Assembly: GCA_030512295.1 (NCBI GenBank)
Contig: JAULSR010000002.1
Coordinates: 3,658,001 to 3,722,000 of the forward strand
Source: Bombardia bombarda
Lineage: Eukaryota; Ascomycota; Sordariomycetes; Sordariales; Lasiosphaeriaceae
Direction of reading: 5' to 3'
Length of the DNA: 64,000 nucleotides
Both the position numbers and the translations under genes were made by a program. The notes beneath the pieces were generated by a model. The model was not told the DNA's origin, did no database searches, and saw nothing but the letters and a program-made list of their open reading frames with translations. Position 1 is the stretch's first letter, and every line of letters starts with the position of its first letter. Positions 37,308-46,626 of the stretch are shown piece by piece.

Positions 37308-37520
37308 TGTAAGATAAGGCAGGTACGCCTGATCAAGGTGGTCACAATGAAGACAACTGGGCAGGCGAGCAGTGAAGATAGTTGGGAAGGCGAGCAATGA
37401 CTGGTATTGGCGTAAGACTTCAACCTGGCCCTCGCAACGGAAGGTGGGCGAGGGCCGCTGCTTATATACATAGTTGGTAGGATGACTGGCATGTGCTTGG
37501 GGAAGTCCGATGTCCTTACA
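37308..37520 (-). repeat. Gypsy 3' LTR
   Basis: 213 bp with terminal TGTAAG/CTTACA, and a TATATA-containing segment near 37465. No difference from the other copy was found on base-by-base reading. Confidence 0.95.
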
Positions 37521-37535
37521 ATTATCCCCCCCCCG
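37521..37535 (-). promoter_or_regulatory. Gypsy polypurine tract
   Basis: A run of nine G followed by ATAAT on the coding (minus) strand, directly adjacent to the 3' LTR. This is the usual primer for second-strand synthesis. Confidence 0.75.
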
Positions 37536-37572
37536 TAGGTCGACGTCCTCGTCGATTTCCAGCCTTCATCTT

Positions 37573-40500
37573 TTAGTCGTTCCACTTCCTATGCCTTTGT
37601 TTTGCTTTCTTCTCGTATCTCTGGAGCACCTTTTGTGCGTTGGCCAAGTGTTCCCTAGGTTCCCAGGTGTTGTACTCAGCGGGCCATCCTGCCCACTTGA
37701 CTAGGAACCTTCTTTGCTCTCCCTCATCCTTGTGCTCCACGATATCTTCCACTTCCCACTCTTCTTCTCCTTCGACCAGTTCTGGTAGTGGTAGCACCTT
37801 CTGTCCCTTGGCCACTGACCACTTTTCCAACAGGGAGACAGGGAAGACGTCATGGAGTCGGGCATATTTGGCCGGTAGCCGGATCCTATATGCCTGCGTG
37901 CCGATCCTCTCGGTGACCTTGACCGGGATGAATCTTGGTGCTAGCTTCTTTCCGGTTTTGAAGCGGAAGTTCTGTGTGGAGAGTCCAACTGTCTCTCCTA
38001 CTTCAAACTCGATCCACTGGTGCCGTGCGTCGTAGTACTTTTTCTGCGAGTCTACGGCCTTCTGCCAGTGGTGGTACATCTTTTCCCTCAGGTGGGTTAG
38101 CTTGCTCAACCGTTCATGAACCCCTTGCACCTTCAGCTGTGCCGAAGGTACGTAATCTGCCATTCGAGGGTGGTAGCCGTATAACGCCTCGAACGGACTT
38201 GTACCGATAGTCGTATGTACGCTGTTGTTATACGCGAACTCGGCTTCAGGGAGCAGTGGCGCCCACTGGGCCTCTTCATCGGCGAAGCACCGTAAATAGT
38301 GCTGCAGGCTCTGGTGCGTTCGTTCTGACTGGCCATCGGTCTGCGGGTGGTAGGCTGTGGAGAGCCTCTGCTTGATTTGGCGGGCTTTGGAAAGTTCTAC
38401 CCAAAACTTGCTAGTTAGTAGGGAATCTCGGTCGGAGACCATACCTATCGGCGTGCCGAATCGGCACTCCACATGCTCGTAGAGCAGTTGGGCTAGTTCG
38501 GCTGCTGTAACGGTAGTAGTGGTTGGGATGAAGAGCGCGACTTTCGTGAACCGATCTACCACCACGAGGACGGCATCCACGATACGGTCCTTGTACTGGC
38601 AAGGTGGTAGCTTAGTGATGAAGTCTAGGCTGATCTCTTCAAAAGGTTGAGTGGGTAGCGGTAGTGAGTTGAGTCTACCATACGGCTTATGTCGGGGTTG
38701 CCGGTTACCCAGGCATACTTGGCACTGTCTTGTGTAAGCTTGTACTTCTGCATCTAGGTTCTTCCAATGGAATCTTCGCCTCAGTAAATCCACTGTCTTG
38801 CGGCTTCCAAAATGCCCGGCTCTGGGGTCATCGTGGTGCAAGCGTACGAGCTCTCTGCGTACTGCGGGCGCGGCAGGGATCACCAGTCTGCCTTTGTAAC
38901 GGAGGGCCCCCTCGTCATCAACGCTGTCGTTTCCTGGCTTGCTTTGAGCCCCAGTACCCGCGTATCTTTGACCCTCGAGCACCTCCTTGATGCGGCTTCT
39001 ACATTCGAGATCCCCTTTCTGGAGGGCAATGATCGACCTGTAGAACCTGTGCCTAGGATCCTGTTCCTCAACTGCCTCACCGGCGCAAACCTCTGCCGCA
39101 ACCGCGTGAGGGATCAGTAGGTCGGCACCCTGAGCTTCTTGCTGCAGTTGCCCCTCGACCCTCTGTTCTGACCGCCCCGGCGAGATCGTCTGCCCTGGCG
39201 AGTCCGTACTAGCTCTTCTAATACGGCGTCCCAGCCCCTCCATCGGGGTGCATCCGTCCCGCTGGTGGCTCCTTTCTCGGGGCTCCGTTTTATCAAACGT
39301 AGCACGTCCGGCAGCCCCGAGGGCAAAGCGCGTCACAGCCGAAACCCTAGCCACATCTTCAACTCGAGGACGTTGAAGAGCTTGTTCAACTCGTCTAACC
39401 GCTCGGCGGTATTTCCGGGAGCACGACTTCTTCTGTGCTCCTGCTCTAATCTGGGCCACAATTGCTCTCATAGCTGTTGGTAATTCCGTTACCAACTGTA
39501 GCTTTTTAGTCAAGGTGGGCAATACATCGCCATAAGCGATCTCTCCTGCCATATAATCGGGTCTCCTAGAAAGGGGGTCGGCAGGGTTGGTAGCCCCAGG
39601 CCGGTGTTCGATATCAAAGTCAAAGGGGGATAAGCGATATACCCATCTAGCTAGGCGGCCTTTGAGGTCTCGAGCCGGGGCTGCGATCACCCCTTTGAGT
39701 GCTTCGTGGTCGGTCAAAACTAAGAACCTCTGGTCGGTACCGCCTAGGTAGTGGCCCCAGTGCTCAAGGGATTCGATGATAGCGATGAGCTCCTTCTGGC
39801 CAGTGGCCCATCGAAGCTCAGCATCGGTAAGTTTCCTCGACCAGTAGGCTATTGGGCGCCATTGTGAGTCAACTAGTTGTGAGAGGATCCCTGAGATCGC
39901 TTGGTTACTGGCGTCCGTCTCGACTCGGGTTTGGCGGCTTGGTTCCCAGTGAGTCAGGAAGTCGGCTTGGCCGAAAACCGATTTAAGTTGCTCGAAAGCG
40001 GTGTTAGCCTCTGGCGGCCACCGGAAAAGGTTCGCTTCTCCTTTCAACAGGGCAGTGATAGGGGCGGTGATTCTGGAATACCCGTGGATAAACCGGCGGT
40101 AAAAGTTGGCGAACCCGAGGAAGATTTGTATCTCTCTAGTTGACTGGGGTACAGGCCATTCCTGGATGGCTTTGACTCGCCCCGGGTCCATCGAGATACC
40201 TTGGTGGCTGATGATAAAACCTAGGAACTCGACCTGGTTCTGGTAGAAGGAGCATTTCGATTGTTTAGCAAAGAGCTGGGCCCGTTCAAGGCGGTCGAGG
40301 ACCTCTAGGATATGGTGGGTATGCTCTTCGCGGGTAGCGGAGTAAATAAGGATATCGTCGAGGTAGACGATACAAGATACATCCACTAAACCAGCTAAAG
40401 CTCTGTTAATATAAGCTTGGAAGGTGGCCGGCGCGTTGGTTAGTCCGAACGGCATGACAGTATATTCGAACTGTCCGTAGCGGGTCTTGAAAGCAGTTTT

Positions 40501-41541
40501 CCACTGATCAGCCTTACGGACTCTGATCCGGTGGTAAGCATCTCTCAGGTCGAGCTTGGTAAAAAACCGAGCACCAGTGAGGCGGTCCATGAGGTCGCTG
40601 ATCAGCGGTAACGGGTACCGGTTTTTGATAGTGATCCTATTCAACCCCCTATAATCCACGCACAAACGCATAGTCCCATCCTTTTTGGGGACAAAGATAA
40701 TAGGGGCACCGGCAGGGCTACTGCTCTCCACGATCCGGCCGTTGGCGAGGTTCTCCCGGATATAAAGGGCTAGTTCGTCGAGCTGGGCCTGACTGAGTGG
40801 GTAGATATGGCCCTGCGGTGGTGCAGATCCCTCTACTAGATCGATACAATGCTCGGCTCCTTCGAGGGTGTTAGGTTCTCGAGCTGCTTGCTCCGAAAAG
40901 ACGGCCGCACGGTGGGCGAGTTCTGGGGGTAGAGGTGCTGGGCCTAGCTCTGGCTCTGGGCCGTCGAGTGTGTCGACGTGGCTCTCTTCAGGTCCGATGA
41001 TAACGTTGGAGACCATGGCGGTGAAGGCGGGGGCGCCGTCGAGGACGTCCTGGGCGACTTCCTTCGGCGAGATCTCTGAATAACGACCCCACTCGAAGGT
41101 GTTGAGGGTAGTATGGAGAGTCACACCTTCAGACCCCATGCCTGGGTTTCCCCATAGTATTGGCGGGGACCCTTTCGGCCGCTTGACCCCGTAGAAGAAC
41201 TGGGAAATGGAGCGGGCGTTCCCGTGTAGATCTGTAAGTTGGAGGGTGAGGTAGAAAATGCCGTGGTTCTTTATCCGGCTGCCGTCAGGGTTGATAAGTT
41301 GCGGCAGGTCAAGACCCTCAGCTTCTAAGAGGGCAGGGATATGGTGTACTCGGCAAAACCGGTAATCCACGCAGTTGACTTGTGCCCCCGTATCAGCGTC
41401 GATAGCTACCGCTAACGGGGTGGCCTTTTGGCCGCGGCGCCGGGAGCAAGTGCCGCCTTGGATGGTGAAGGTGGGGCCTGGCTTCACCCCTTTGTAAATG
41501 GTTTGGGTAGATCGATCAGGGTCATCGTCTACCGCCTCTCG
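37573..41541 (-). CDS. Gypsy pol polyprotein (protease, RT, RNase H, integrase, chromodomain)
   Basis: Read from the frameshift site, 1,322 codons without a stop. Order: protease (AIDADTGAQVN, DTG active site); reverse transcriptase (VPKKDGTMRLCVDYRGLN, TKLDLRDAYH, VMPFGLTNAPATFQ, VYLDDILIYS); RNase H (VETDASNQAISGIL, then ATGQKELIAI and LTDHEALKGV); a spacer of about 150 residues of odd, Arg/Gln-rich composition; integrase with the zinc-binding HH..CC (HHDDPRAGHF, TRQCQVCLG) and the catalytic D, D, E (SLDFITKLP, MVSDRDSLLTSKF, QTDGQSERTHQSL); and the chromodomain (VEDIVEHKDEG, FLVKWAGWPAEYNTWEP). The chromodomain places it among fungal chromoviruses and directs integration to marked chromatin. 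Its frame lies -1 to gag and there is no good ATG, so expression should need frameshifting. Confidence 0.95.
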   Translation of the reverse strand, partial: REAVDDDPDRSTQTIYKGVKPGPTFTIQGGTCSRRRGQKATPLAVAIDADTGAQVNCVDYRFCRVHHIPALLEAEGLDLPQLINPDGSRIKNHGIFYLTLQLTDLHGNARSISQFFYGVKRPKGSPPILWGNPGMGSEGVTLHTTLNTFEWGRYSEISPKEVAQDVLDGAPAFTAMVSNVIIGPEESHVDTLDGPEPELGPAPLPPELAHRAAVFSEQAAREPNTLEGAEHCIDLVEGSAPPQGHIYPLSQAQLDELALYIRENLANGRIVESSSPAGAPIIFVPKKDGTMRLCVDYRGLNRITIKNRYPLPLISDLMDRLTGARFFTKLDLRDAYHRIRVRKADQWKTAFKTRYGQFEYTVMPFGLTNAPATFQAYINRALAGLVDVSCIVYLDDILIYSATREEHTHHILEVLDRLERAQLFAKQSKCSFYQNQVEFLGFIISHQGISMDPGRVKAIQEWPVPQSTREIQIFLGFANFYRRFIHGYSRITAPITALLKGEANLFRWPPEANTAFEQLKSVFGQADFLTHWEPSRQTRVETDASNQAISGILSQLVDSQWRPIAYWSRKLTDAELRWATGQKELIAIIESLEHWGHYLGGTDQRFLVLTDHEALKGVIAAPARDLKGRLARWVYRLSPFDFDIEHRPGATNPADPLSRRPDYMAGEIAYGDVLPTLTKKLQLVTELPTAMRAIVAQIRAGAQKKSCSRKYRRAVRRVEQALQRPRVEDVARVSAVTRFALGAAGRATFDKTEPRERSHQRDGCTPMEGLGRRIRRASTDSPGQTISPGRSEQRVEGQLQQEAQGADLLIPHAVAAEVCAGEAVEEQDPRHRFYRSIIALQKGDLECRSRIKEVLEGQRYAGTGAQSKPGNDSVDDEGALRYKGRLVIPAAPAVRRELVRLHHDDPRAGHFGSRKTVDLLRRRFHWKNLDAEVQAYTRQCQVCLGNRQPRHKPYGRLNSLPLPTQPFEEISLDFITKLPPCQYKDRIVDAVLVVVDRFTKVALFIPTTTTVTAAELAQLLYEHVECRFGTPIGMVSDRDSLLTSKFWVELSKARQIKQRLSTAYHPQTDGQSERTHQSLQHYLRCFADEEAQWAPLLPEAEFAYNNSVHTTIGTSPFEALYGYHPRMADYVPSAQLKVQGVHERLSKLTHLREKMYHHWQKAVDSQKKYYDARHQWIEFEVGETVGLSTQNFRFKTGKKLAPRFIPVKVTERIGTQAYRIRLPAKYARLHDVFPVSLLEKWSVAKGQKVLPLPELVEGEEEWEVEDIVEHKDEGEQRRFLVKWAGWPAEYNTWEPREHLANAQKVLQRYEKKAKQRHRKWND

Positions 41542-41547
41542 TTTCCC
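41506..41547 (-). promoter_or_regulatory. Programmed -1 ribosomal frameshift signal (slippery heptamer plus hairpin)
   Basis: On the coding strand the gag frame reads ..G GGA AAC at 41547-41541, a canonical X XXY YYZ heptamer. The gag stop TAG follows at 41531-41529. Seven bases after the heptamer starts a hairpin (41533-41506): GGTAGACGAT, loop GACCCTG, ATCG-A-TCTACC, that is ten base pairs with one bulged A. The pol frame taken from the base after slippage (41541) is open to 37573 in exact register. Heptamer, 7-nt spacer and stem together fit the known requirements. Confidence 0.85.
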
Positions 41548-42785
41548 GAGTCGTCCTCCGAATCAGAGGGGCCGGGATACAGACTACCGGGGTCATCGTC
41601 ATCCTCGATCCCGACGTTCTGGATCCGGGCGTCCGAGCCTGGCGTAGCTGTAGTGCGCGGGGTGGTACATTGGCGTTGTACATGCCCCAGTTTGCCACAG
41701 TTGTAGCATGTGACAGGCTCTCTCGTGCGGGATGGCGTTTGGGTGGCTGGTAGTGCGTGAGGAGGGGGTCCGTACGAAGGGAGGGAGTCCTTTGTGGGTA
41801 CGTCTCGGAGTTCGCCACGCTGGATCCGGGCTTTGTCGTGGCGAAGTCCCGAGTAAGCTCCCTCTATGGTGCGCGGCAGTTTCCGGGACTCGCCAGGGCT
41901 GGTGGGAGAGCCCAGCCTCTTGCGGTGAGCATCTCGGTCATTGCCGTTCCGTAAGTAAGATCTGGCGAGCCAAATGCGTTCGCACCATTCGGCACAGTCC
42001 TTAGCTGAAGTGACGTCAGGGACGGCCTCAGCATACCGGTTGTGATAAAAGCGGTCAAGTTTGATCCAATAGTCCCGACCCATAAAGGTGCTGTCGATCT
42101 CCATTCCAGGGAGGCGTCGGACCAGTGCAGCCCATTCCCGGTAAAATTCCTGAGGAGATCTGCCGTGTTGACTGCATACCAGCCAGTCCTTGTGGGCCTG
42201 GACCTCGCTAGACTTACTACCGAGGTAGTTCGAACTGACGTAGTCCTTGAATTCCCGCCACATGACTTGTTCGAAGTCTCCGTCATGGAGCTGCTTCTGG
42301 TAGGCCCGCCACTGCTGCTGTGTCTCGGGTTCCATCCAGGTGCTGGCCCATTGGACCTGGAGCCACTGAGGTTGATCTTGGCGGGTGGCATTCCCTTGTT
42401 CCATGGCTTGGATCCAATCCTCCCTGTCTTGGAAGGAGGCGTCAACCTTCAGCTTGCTGACCGCGTAGGCAGGGGGGCGGTCGTCTTTCGGCCGAGACGG
42501 CCCTCCCTGATTGTTAAGATTGGCCAGAGTGGCGCCGAGGTTACCGAGACCAGTAGAAACGCTGGCCATGGCTTGCATCATCATGGCTTGGAACTGCTGG
42601 GTGTCCATGGTGGAGGGGGTGGCTGGGAGTTCCAGCGTTGGTTGGGCTCTCATGGTTGGGGACTCTCCTTCTTCTTGGTGATCGGGAGTCTGGCTGTCGA
42701 TATTCTCAAAGTCTTCGAAGGCGGTCCTCCGTGACGGGCCAGCTTGAGGAGTGGCTCTTCCTTTCCCGCGGTTGTTGCCTACCAT
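41529..42785 (-). CDS. Gypsy gag (capsid/nucleocapsid)
   Basis: 418 residues from ATG 42785 (MVGNNRGKG). The middle resembles the retrotransposon gag core (WASTWMEPETQQQWRAY, then SQHGRSPQEFYREWAALVRRLPG). Near the C-terminus there is one CCHC zinc knuckle, CYNCGKLGHVQRQC, that binds genomic RNA. The tail is acidic (EDDDDPGSLYPGPSDSEDD). The last codons overlap the frameshift signal that leads into pol. The gene assembles the particle in which reverse transcription takes place. Confidence 0.95.
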   Translation of the reverse strand: MVGNNRGKGRATPQAGPSRRTAFEDFENIDSQTPDHQEEGESPTMRAQPTLELPATPSTMDTQQFQAMMMQAMASVSTGLGNLGATLANLNNQGGPSRPKDDRPPAYAVSKLKVDASFQDREDWIQAMEQGNATRQDQPQWLQVQWASTWMEPETQQQWRAYQKQLHDGDFEQVMWREFKDYVSSNYLGSKSSEVQAHKDWLVCSQHGRSPQEFYREWAALVRRLPGMEIDSTFMGRDYWIKLDRFYHNRYAEAVPDVTSAKDCAEWCERIWLARSYLRNGNDRDAHRKRLGSPTSPGESRKLPRTIEGAYSGLRHDKARIQRGELRDVPTKDSLPSYGPPPHALPATQTPSRTREPVTCYNCGKLGHVQRQCTTPRTTATPGSDARIQNVGIEDDDDPGSLYPGPSDSEDDSGNERR

Positions 42786-42832
42786 AGTGACCGGCTCGAT
42801 CGTTACCGTGTGGTATATGGAGGTTGAAGAAT

Positions 42833-43045
42833 TGTAAGATAAGGCAGGTACGCCTGATCAAGGTGGTCACAATGAAGACAACTGGGCAGGCGAGCAGTGA
42901 AGATAGTTGGGAAGGCGAGCAATGACTGGTATTGGCGTAAGACTTCAACCTGGCCCTCGCAACGGAAGGTGGGCGAGGGCCGCTGCTTATATACATAGTT
43001 GGTAGGATGACTGGCATGTGCTTGGGGAAGTCCGATGTCCTTACA
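42833..43045 (-). repeat. Gypsy 5' LTR
   Basis: 213 bp, same ends as the left copy. It should contain the element's promoter. Confidence 0.95.
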
Positions 43046-43049
43046 CATC
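43046..43049. repeat. Target-site duplication CATC (right, gypsy)
   Basis: Second copy of the 4 bp at 37304-37307. Confidence 0.85.
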
Positions 43050-43110
43050 GTAACCGATAAGCCGTCCTTTCGTTACTTTGGGCGCCATTTTATAGCTATT
43101 AACCCGGTAA
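43046..43110 (-). pseudogene. Copia integrase C-terminal motif, cut by the gypsy insertion
   Basis: The minus strand reads MAPKVTKGRLIGYDG up to the insertion point. This is the conserved 'K..FIGYD' motif at the end of copia integrases. It resumes on the other side of the gypsy element once one CATC copy is removed. Confidence 0.75.
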
Positions 43111-45490
43111 GCGCTTTTAAAATAAATATAAATAATATAATTAAACGTTCGAAGATAGTAAATATACGGCTTACAATTTATTCTCAATATGCCGAGTGCT
43201 TATAGGAATCGTTCTTGGGGCGAGACTCCATCTGGATTATTTTGCGAAGGTAAGAGGTTGTATACCATTGTAACCATTTCCTTAGCGAAGGGCTAAAAGA
43301 AAGTAGGAAGCTTTGCCTTAATAAGTAAAGCTTTAGTTAAATTTATAATCGTTTTCCCGATTTGTTTAATTTTACCGTTAAATTAAGAAGTATATAATAA
43401 TATAACGTATAGTATTTTTCCTATACTTTTATAAAAAGCGCGAATATCGTTAGTTTAAAATAGTTTTATCTTTTAGTTAAATTTTGTCCCGCTATCGATT
43501 TTAATAAATAAGATTAGAATTTTAATTTAGGTTTCGACTTGGTTAATTTATTTTTTAATAAGGTTTAGGATTTTTTTCTTTGTTTTACTTTTATTAAATT
43601 TAATTTAATAATATTTATTATATATATTAATATAATAAATAATATATTAGAAAAAATTATAGCTGACTTTATATTTAATAATATTAATCCGAATTATTTG
43701 AAAAGGGTAATAAAAAGTTTGGGATGTTTTTTTAGGTTTAGACTTTGTAGTTTTTGCGAGGTGATATTTTTCGTAATAGTAATTCTTTACTTTTATTAAA
43801 TTAATAGCGATGTTAACGTCCTTATAAGTTTTGAGGATAGTTTTTTTATTCGTATAAAGTAAACGCTTGTATATTAAGTCGTAGGAAATGAAAGAAAAGC
43901 TATTAAGATAAGGTTTTACTAACAAAATATCCTTAAATATAATAATTTTGTTAATTTAAATTAAAATAATTAATTCGATATTTTTAACTTTAGTAATAAA
44001 CTTATTCGTTTATCCGTTAAATATTACGCCGTTTTTTTTAAAAATTCTTATAAAAAGAAGGTTATAAGGTACGTTAAGCGAGTACATTGCCTAACATTCG
44101 AAGTCAATAGGTTTTCCGTTTAAATAAAGAATTATAAATTTAACGATATTTATATACGTTAATACTATACCCCCCCCGTTAACGGAGGCGAAATTTCGAG
44201 GCTCCGGCAATTAAATTAAGTATTAAAATTATTTGCAGTTATTAAAAATATAATTTAACGCTTTAAAATCAAAAACAAGGTTATTTTTATTAAAGATATA
44301 ATTCTTCGGATGTAATATAACTATTGCGGTATTGTAAAGCAAATTAATACTATAAAGGCTGCTTTAGAAACGTAAAGTAATTATAAAAGTAAGTGTAACA
44401 CCCGGCTACGAGCTTGTAAGCTGGCTTAACTCCCTTTCTTTAAGACGCTTCTTGTATTTAGCCTTTTTTTCGGGGTGTATCGTAAAGCATTCCTTATTAC
44501 CGCCAAGGTAATAGTTCCTATAATGCTTGTAAAGCGGAATTATTTTATTAAAGCGTTTAATTATAGATCGCTTCGTTTTAAAGGGGTAATTCCCACTCGT
44601 ATTGTTCGTAGTAGTTGCTACTTTGTTTAACATTAACTTCGGATCGTAGGATTTTTTAGCGGCTTTGTCGGAAAGTTTATTGATGAGTTTTTCTTATATA
44701 AAATTCCTAGCCTTCATATTTCTGATCAGGAAAGCGTGGAATTCGTAATCTTTAATGCCGTTAAATACTGCGTAGATGATTATTTCGTTTATTTAAGATA
44801 GGATAACTTCCTAGATTCGTCGTTTAAAGTATTAGGTACGGCTAATGAAGGTTTGGAGTATAGTGAAGTTCTTTCTAGCAATATTAAACAGCTCGGCGAC
44901 GAGTTCTGCGATAGTGGTTTTGGAAATTTTGGGAACCTTATTTTATATTGCGTTGTAAAAGATTTTAGGATTTCTATTTTTTATATTATAGCCGCTATTA
45001 ATAAGGCGGTCTTTGACCTTTAGCGAAAGCGCAGATTCGATAATTAGTATTACTTTTGCGCGTTTTTTCTTTTCTTTTATTAAAGATGTAAGCGACGATT
45101 CTTTAATATAGCTGTCTAGCCCTTAAATCTTAAGCGTAAGCTCGAGTAGTGTATTCTAGTCCCTTAAGCTTAGCTCGTTCTTAAGCTTTCGGAGCTTAGG
45201 GGCGGAAAAAGTCGTGTCGGCCATCTTGAAAAACAATAAAATGCCGAAGTTTGAATCAATAAAACTTATTTTAAAGAGCGAAACTACGTTAGCAGGCTCG
45301 TGATAGTTCTATTCTATTCCGTCGTAGGCTAGCTTTGGCGTGACATTACGCCAAGCAGTCTAGTAGCTAAAACGCGAGCGGATCGGTGAAAATGCCGGCT
45401 ATCAAGGCAGCGAAAAATCGTCTACAAAGCTCTGAATAGCTGGAGATAAATGGCTTGAATACGTAGTTGAAGTTTAGAGGGCTTAGAACC
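43111..45490 (-). pseudogene. RIP-like AT-rich 5' arm of the copia element (gag, protease, integrase)
   Basis: Most of this arm is too AT-rich to keep reading frames; TATAATAATA-like sequence dominates 43.3-44.4 kb. Two minus-strand islands persist. Bases 43925-43647 are Lys/Tyr/Ile-rich. Bases 44633-44406 include HYRNYYLGGNKECFTIHPEKKAKYKKRLKE, which looks like the remnant of a gag zinc-knuckle segment (two expected Cys now Tyr). Cys-to-Tyr is a G-to-A change, in line with RIP. Confidence 0.65.
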
Positions 45491-45647
45491 TGTTGGGCCG
45501 ATTCAGGGTCTGCGAAGATATGTGTGTCTATTCTAGGCTAATCTGCGCGAGGCCGAAAATATCGACAATACGTATAAAGCAAGCGGAACAATAAGATGCC
45601 GAAGTGGTGACGGCTGGATGACTAACAGGGATGACTAATCCTCAATA
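45491..45647 (-). repeat. Copia 5' LTR (right copy)
   Basis: 157 bp, five transitions from the left copy including the terminal CAACA to CAATA change. It is followed by the target duplication. Confidence 0.93.
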
Positions 45648-45652
45648 CCATA
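45648..45652. repeat. Target-site duplication CCATA (right, copia)
   Basis: Exact match to 34645-34649. Confidence 0.9.
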
Positions 45653-46260
45653 CCTTACTAAGATAGATATGAACGTCAGGTATTGGGAAACTGTATATCA
45701 AACAGGCAAGTAGAAACATGTCAAACAAATAACAACTCTCGCTTCTAATATTGAGCAGGTGATGGGAAGAGAATGTAGGTGGGTAGCATTGTGTTGGTGG
45801 GAATACTTCTTACTGTTGACATTTCCGTATACAGTATCTGGCACAGTTTATGAATCGATACTATACACTGTCTGATCTGTACGGACCTACGGTTAAATGT
45901 AACATGACTTGAAATGCCCATTAGCGCTAGAGCCTTGTATGCAGCGCATGCCGCCTTGTCTCTGCCTGTCAACCTTAAGCTTGCAAATTTTCAGGGATCT
46001 GTTGGTCCTAAGAAATGCCTTGCCTACGCAATCTTTGATACATAGCATCTGCGATTGGTCAAGGGCGAATTTCGACCCTAACCCTACTCCACCTCCACGT
46101 TTCTGGAGTGTTGACTTTCACTGCTCGTTTCCCCCCCTCTAATGCTACACTTTTTTGCACTTTGCCTAAGGTAGTTTAAAACTCAAGCACAGTCTGTTCA
46201 GATGTAAAAGTTTTCCCAATATCAATTAATTGTCATACAACTAACATACTACAAGACACC
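45653..46260. other. Gap between transposon and small gene
   Basis: Promoter region of the following gene. Nothing specific was seen. Confidence 0.4.
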
Positions 46261-46626
46261 ATGGCTAATACAGCCGCACCTCCCCAGCTAGCATGGCTCA
46301 CCGACAATAAAGACGCAATCGTTGGCCCGTGGGAAGTGGTTGAGTTTGTCAAGCTGCTCAGTAATGTCCCGCCGGTCATGGATGGTTCGGCATACCGGGA
46401 GACAGAAGAGGTTGTGTCGAAGAACATTGGTCGTCGGAAGTATATTGAGACCATTCGTGGGCTAGAGGAGGAGAGGGGGTTGGATGGGAAACTATCCGGT
46501 GCACTTGCGGATGAAGAGATGCAAAATCTTGCGAGGGCGTTTTGGCTCTATCTGGGTGGGCGTGTTGGGTTTTACGATAGGGTCTTGAAGCAATTGGAAA
46601 GCAGGCTAGATGGGGATCATGTATAG
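46261..46626 (+). CDS. Small single-exon protein of unknown function (121 aa)
   Basis: An uninterrupted frame from an ATG in good context (CACCATGGCTAAT) to TAG. It is acidic and mostly helical in character, with no signal peptide or membrane span. Notable segments are WEVVEFVKLLSNVPPVMDGSAYRETEEV, IGRRKYIETIRGLEEERGLD and LARAFWLYLGGRVGFYDRVL. I do not recognise the family. Balanced composition and a proper start suggest a real gene, whose start lies 613 bp beyond the right end of the copia element. Confidence 0.6.
   Translation: MANTAAPPQLAWLTDNKDAIVGPWEVVEFVKLLSNVPPVMDGSAYRETEEVVSKNIGRRKYIETIRGLEEERGLDGKLSGALADEEMQNLARAFWLYLGGRVGFYDRVLKQLESRLDGDHV

Larger units (their letters stand above)
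37308..43045 (-). mobile_element. Young, apparently complete Ty3/gypsy chromovirus retrotransposon
   Basis: 5,738 bp with 213-bp LTRs at 37308-37520 and 42833-43045 that I read as identical. The LTRs begin TGTAAG and end CTTACA, and are flanked by the 4-bp duplication CATC. Coding runs on the minus strand: gag, a -1 frameshift site, then pol with protease, reverse transcriptase, RNase H, integrase and a C-terminal chromodomain. A polypurine tract (CGGGGGGGGGATAAT, minus strand, 37521-37535) abuts the 3' LTR. No stop interrupts either frame. The leader between the 5' LTR and the gag start is only 47 bp and begins ATTCTTCAACC, with no obvious TGG-type tRNA primer site. It sits inside the copia element. 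Confidence 0.96.
34650..45647 (-). mobile_element. Old Ty1/copia LTR retrotransposon, interrupted by a younger gypsy element
   Basis: It is bounded by two 157-bp direct repeats that start TGTTG and end CAACA (CAATA at the right copy). The 5-bp target duplication CCATA stands outside both ends (34645-34649 and 45648-45652). Coding is on the minus strand, so the 5' LTR is on the right. Without the nested 5.74-kb gypsy element and its duplicated CATC the element is about 5.26 kb, a normal copia length. Pol fragments in copia order remain: gag-like zinc knuckle, integrase end, then reverse transcriptase/RNase H. All are broken by stops. The right-hand arm (43.05-45.3 kb) is extremely AT-rich, as after heavy RIP. 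The element is not autonomous. Confidence 0.93.
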
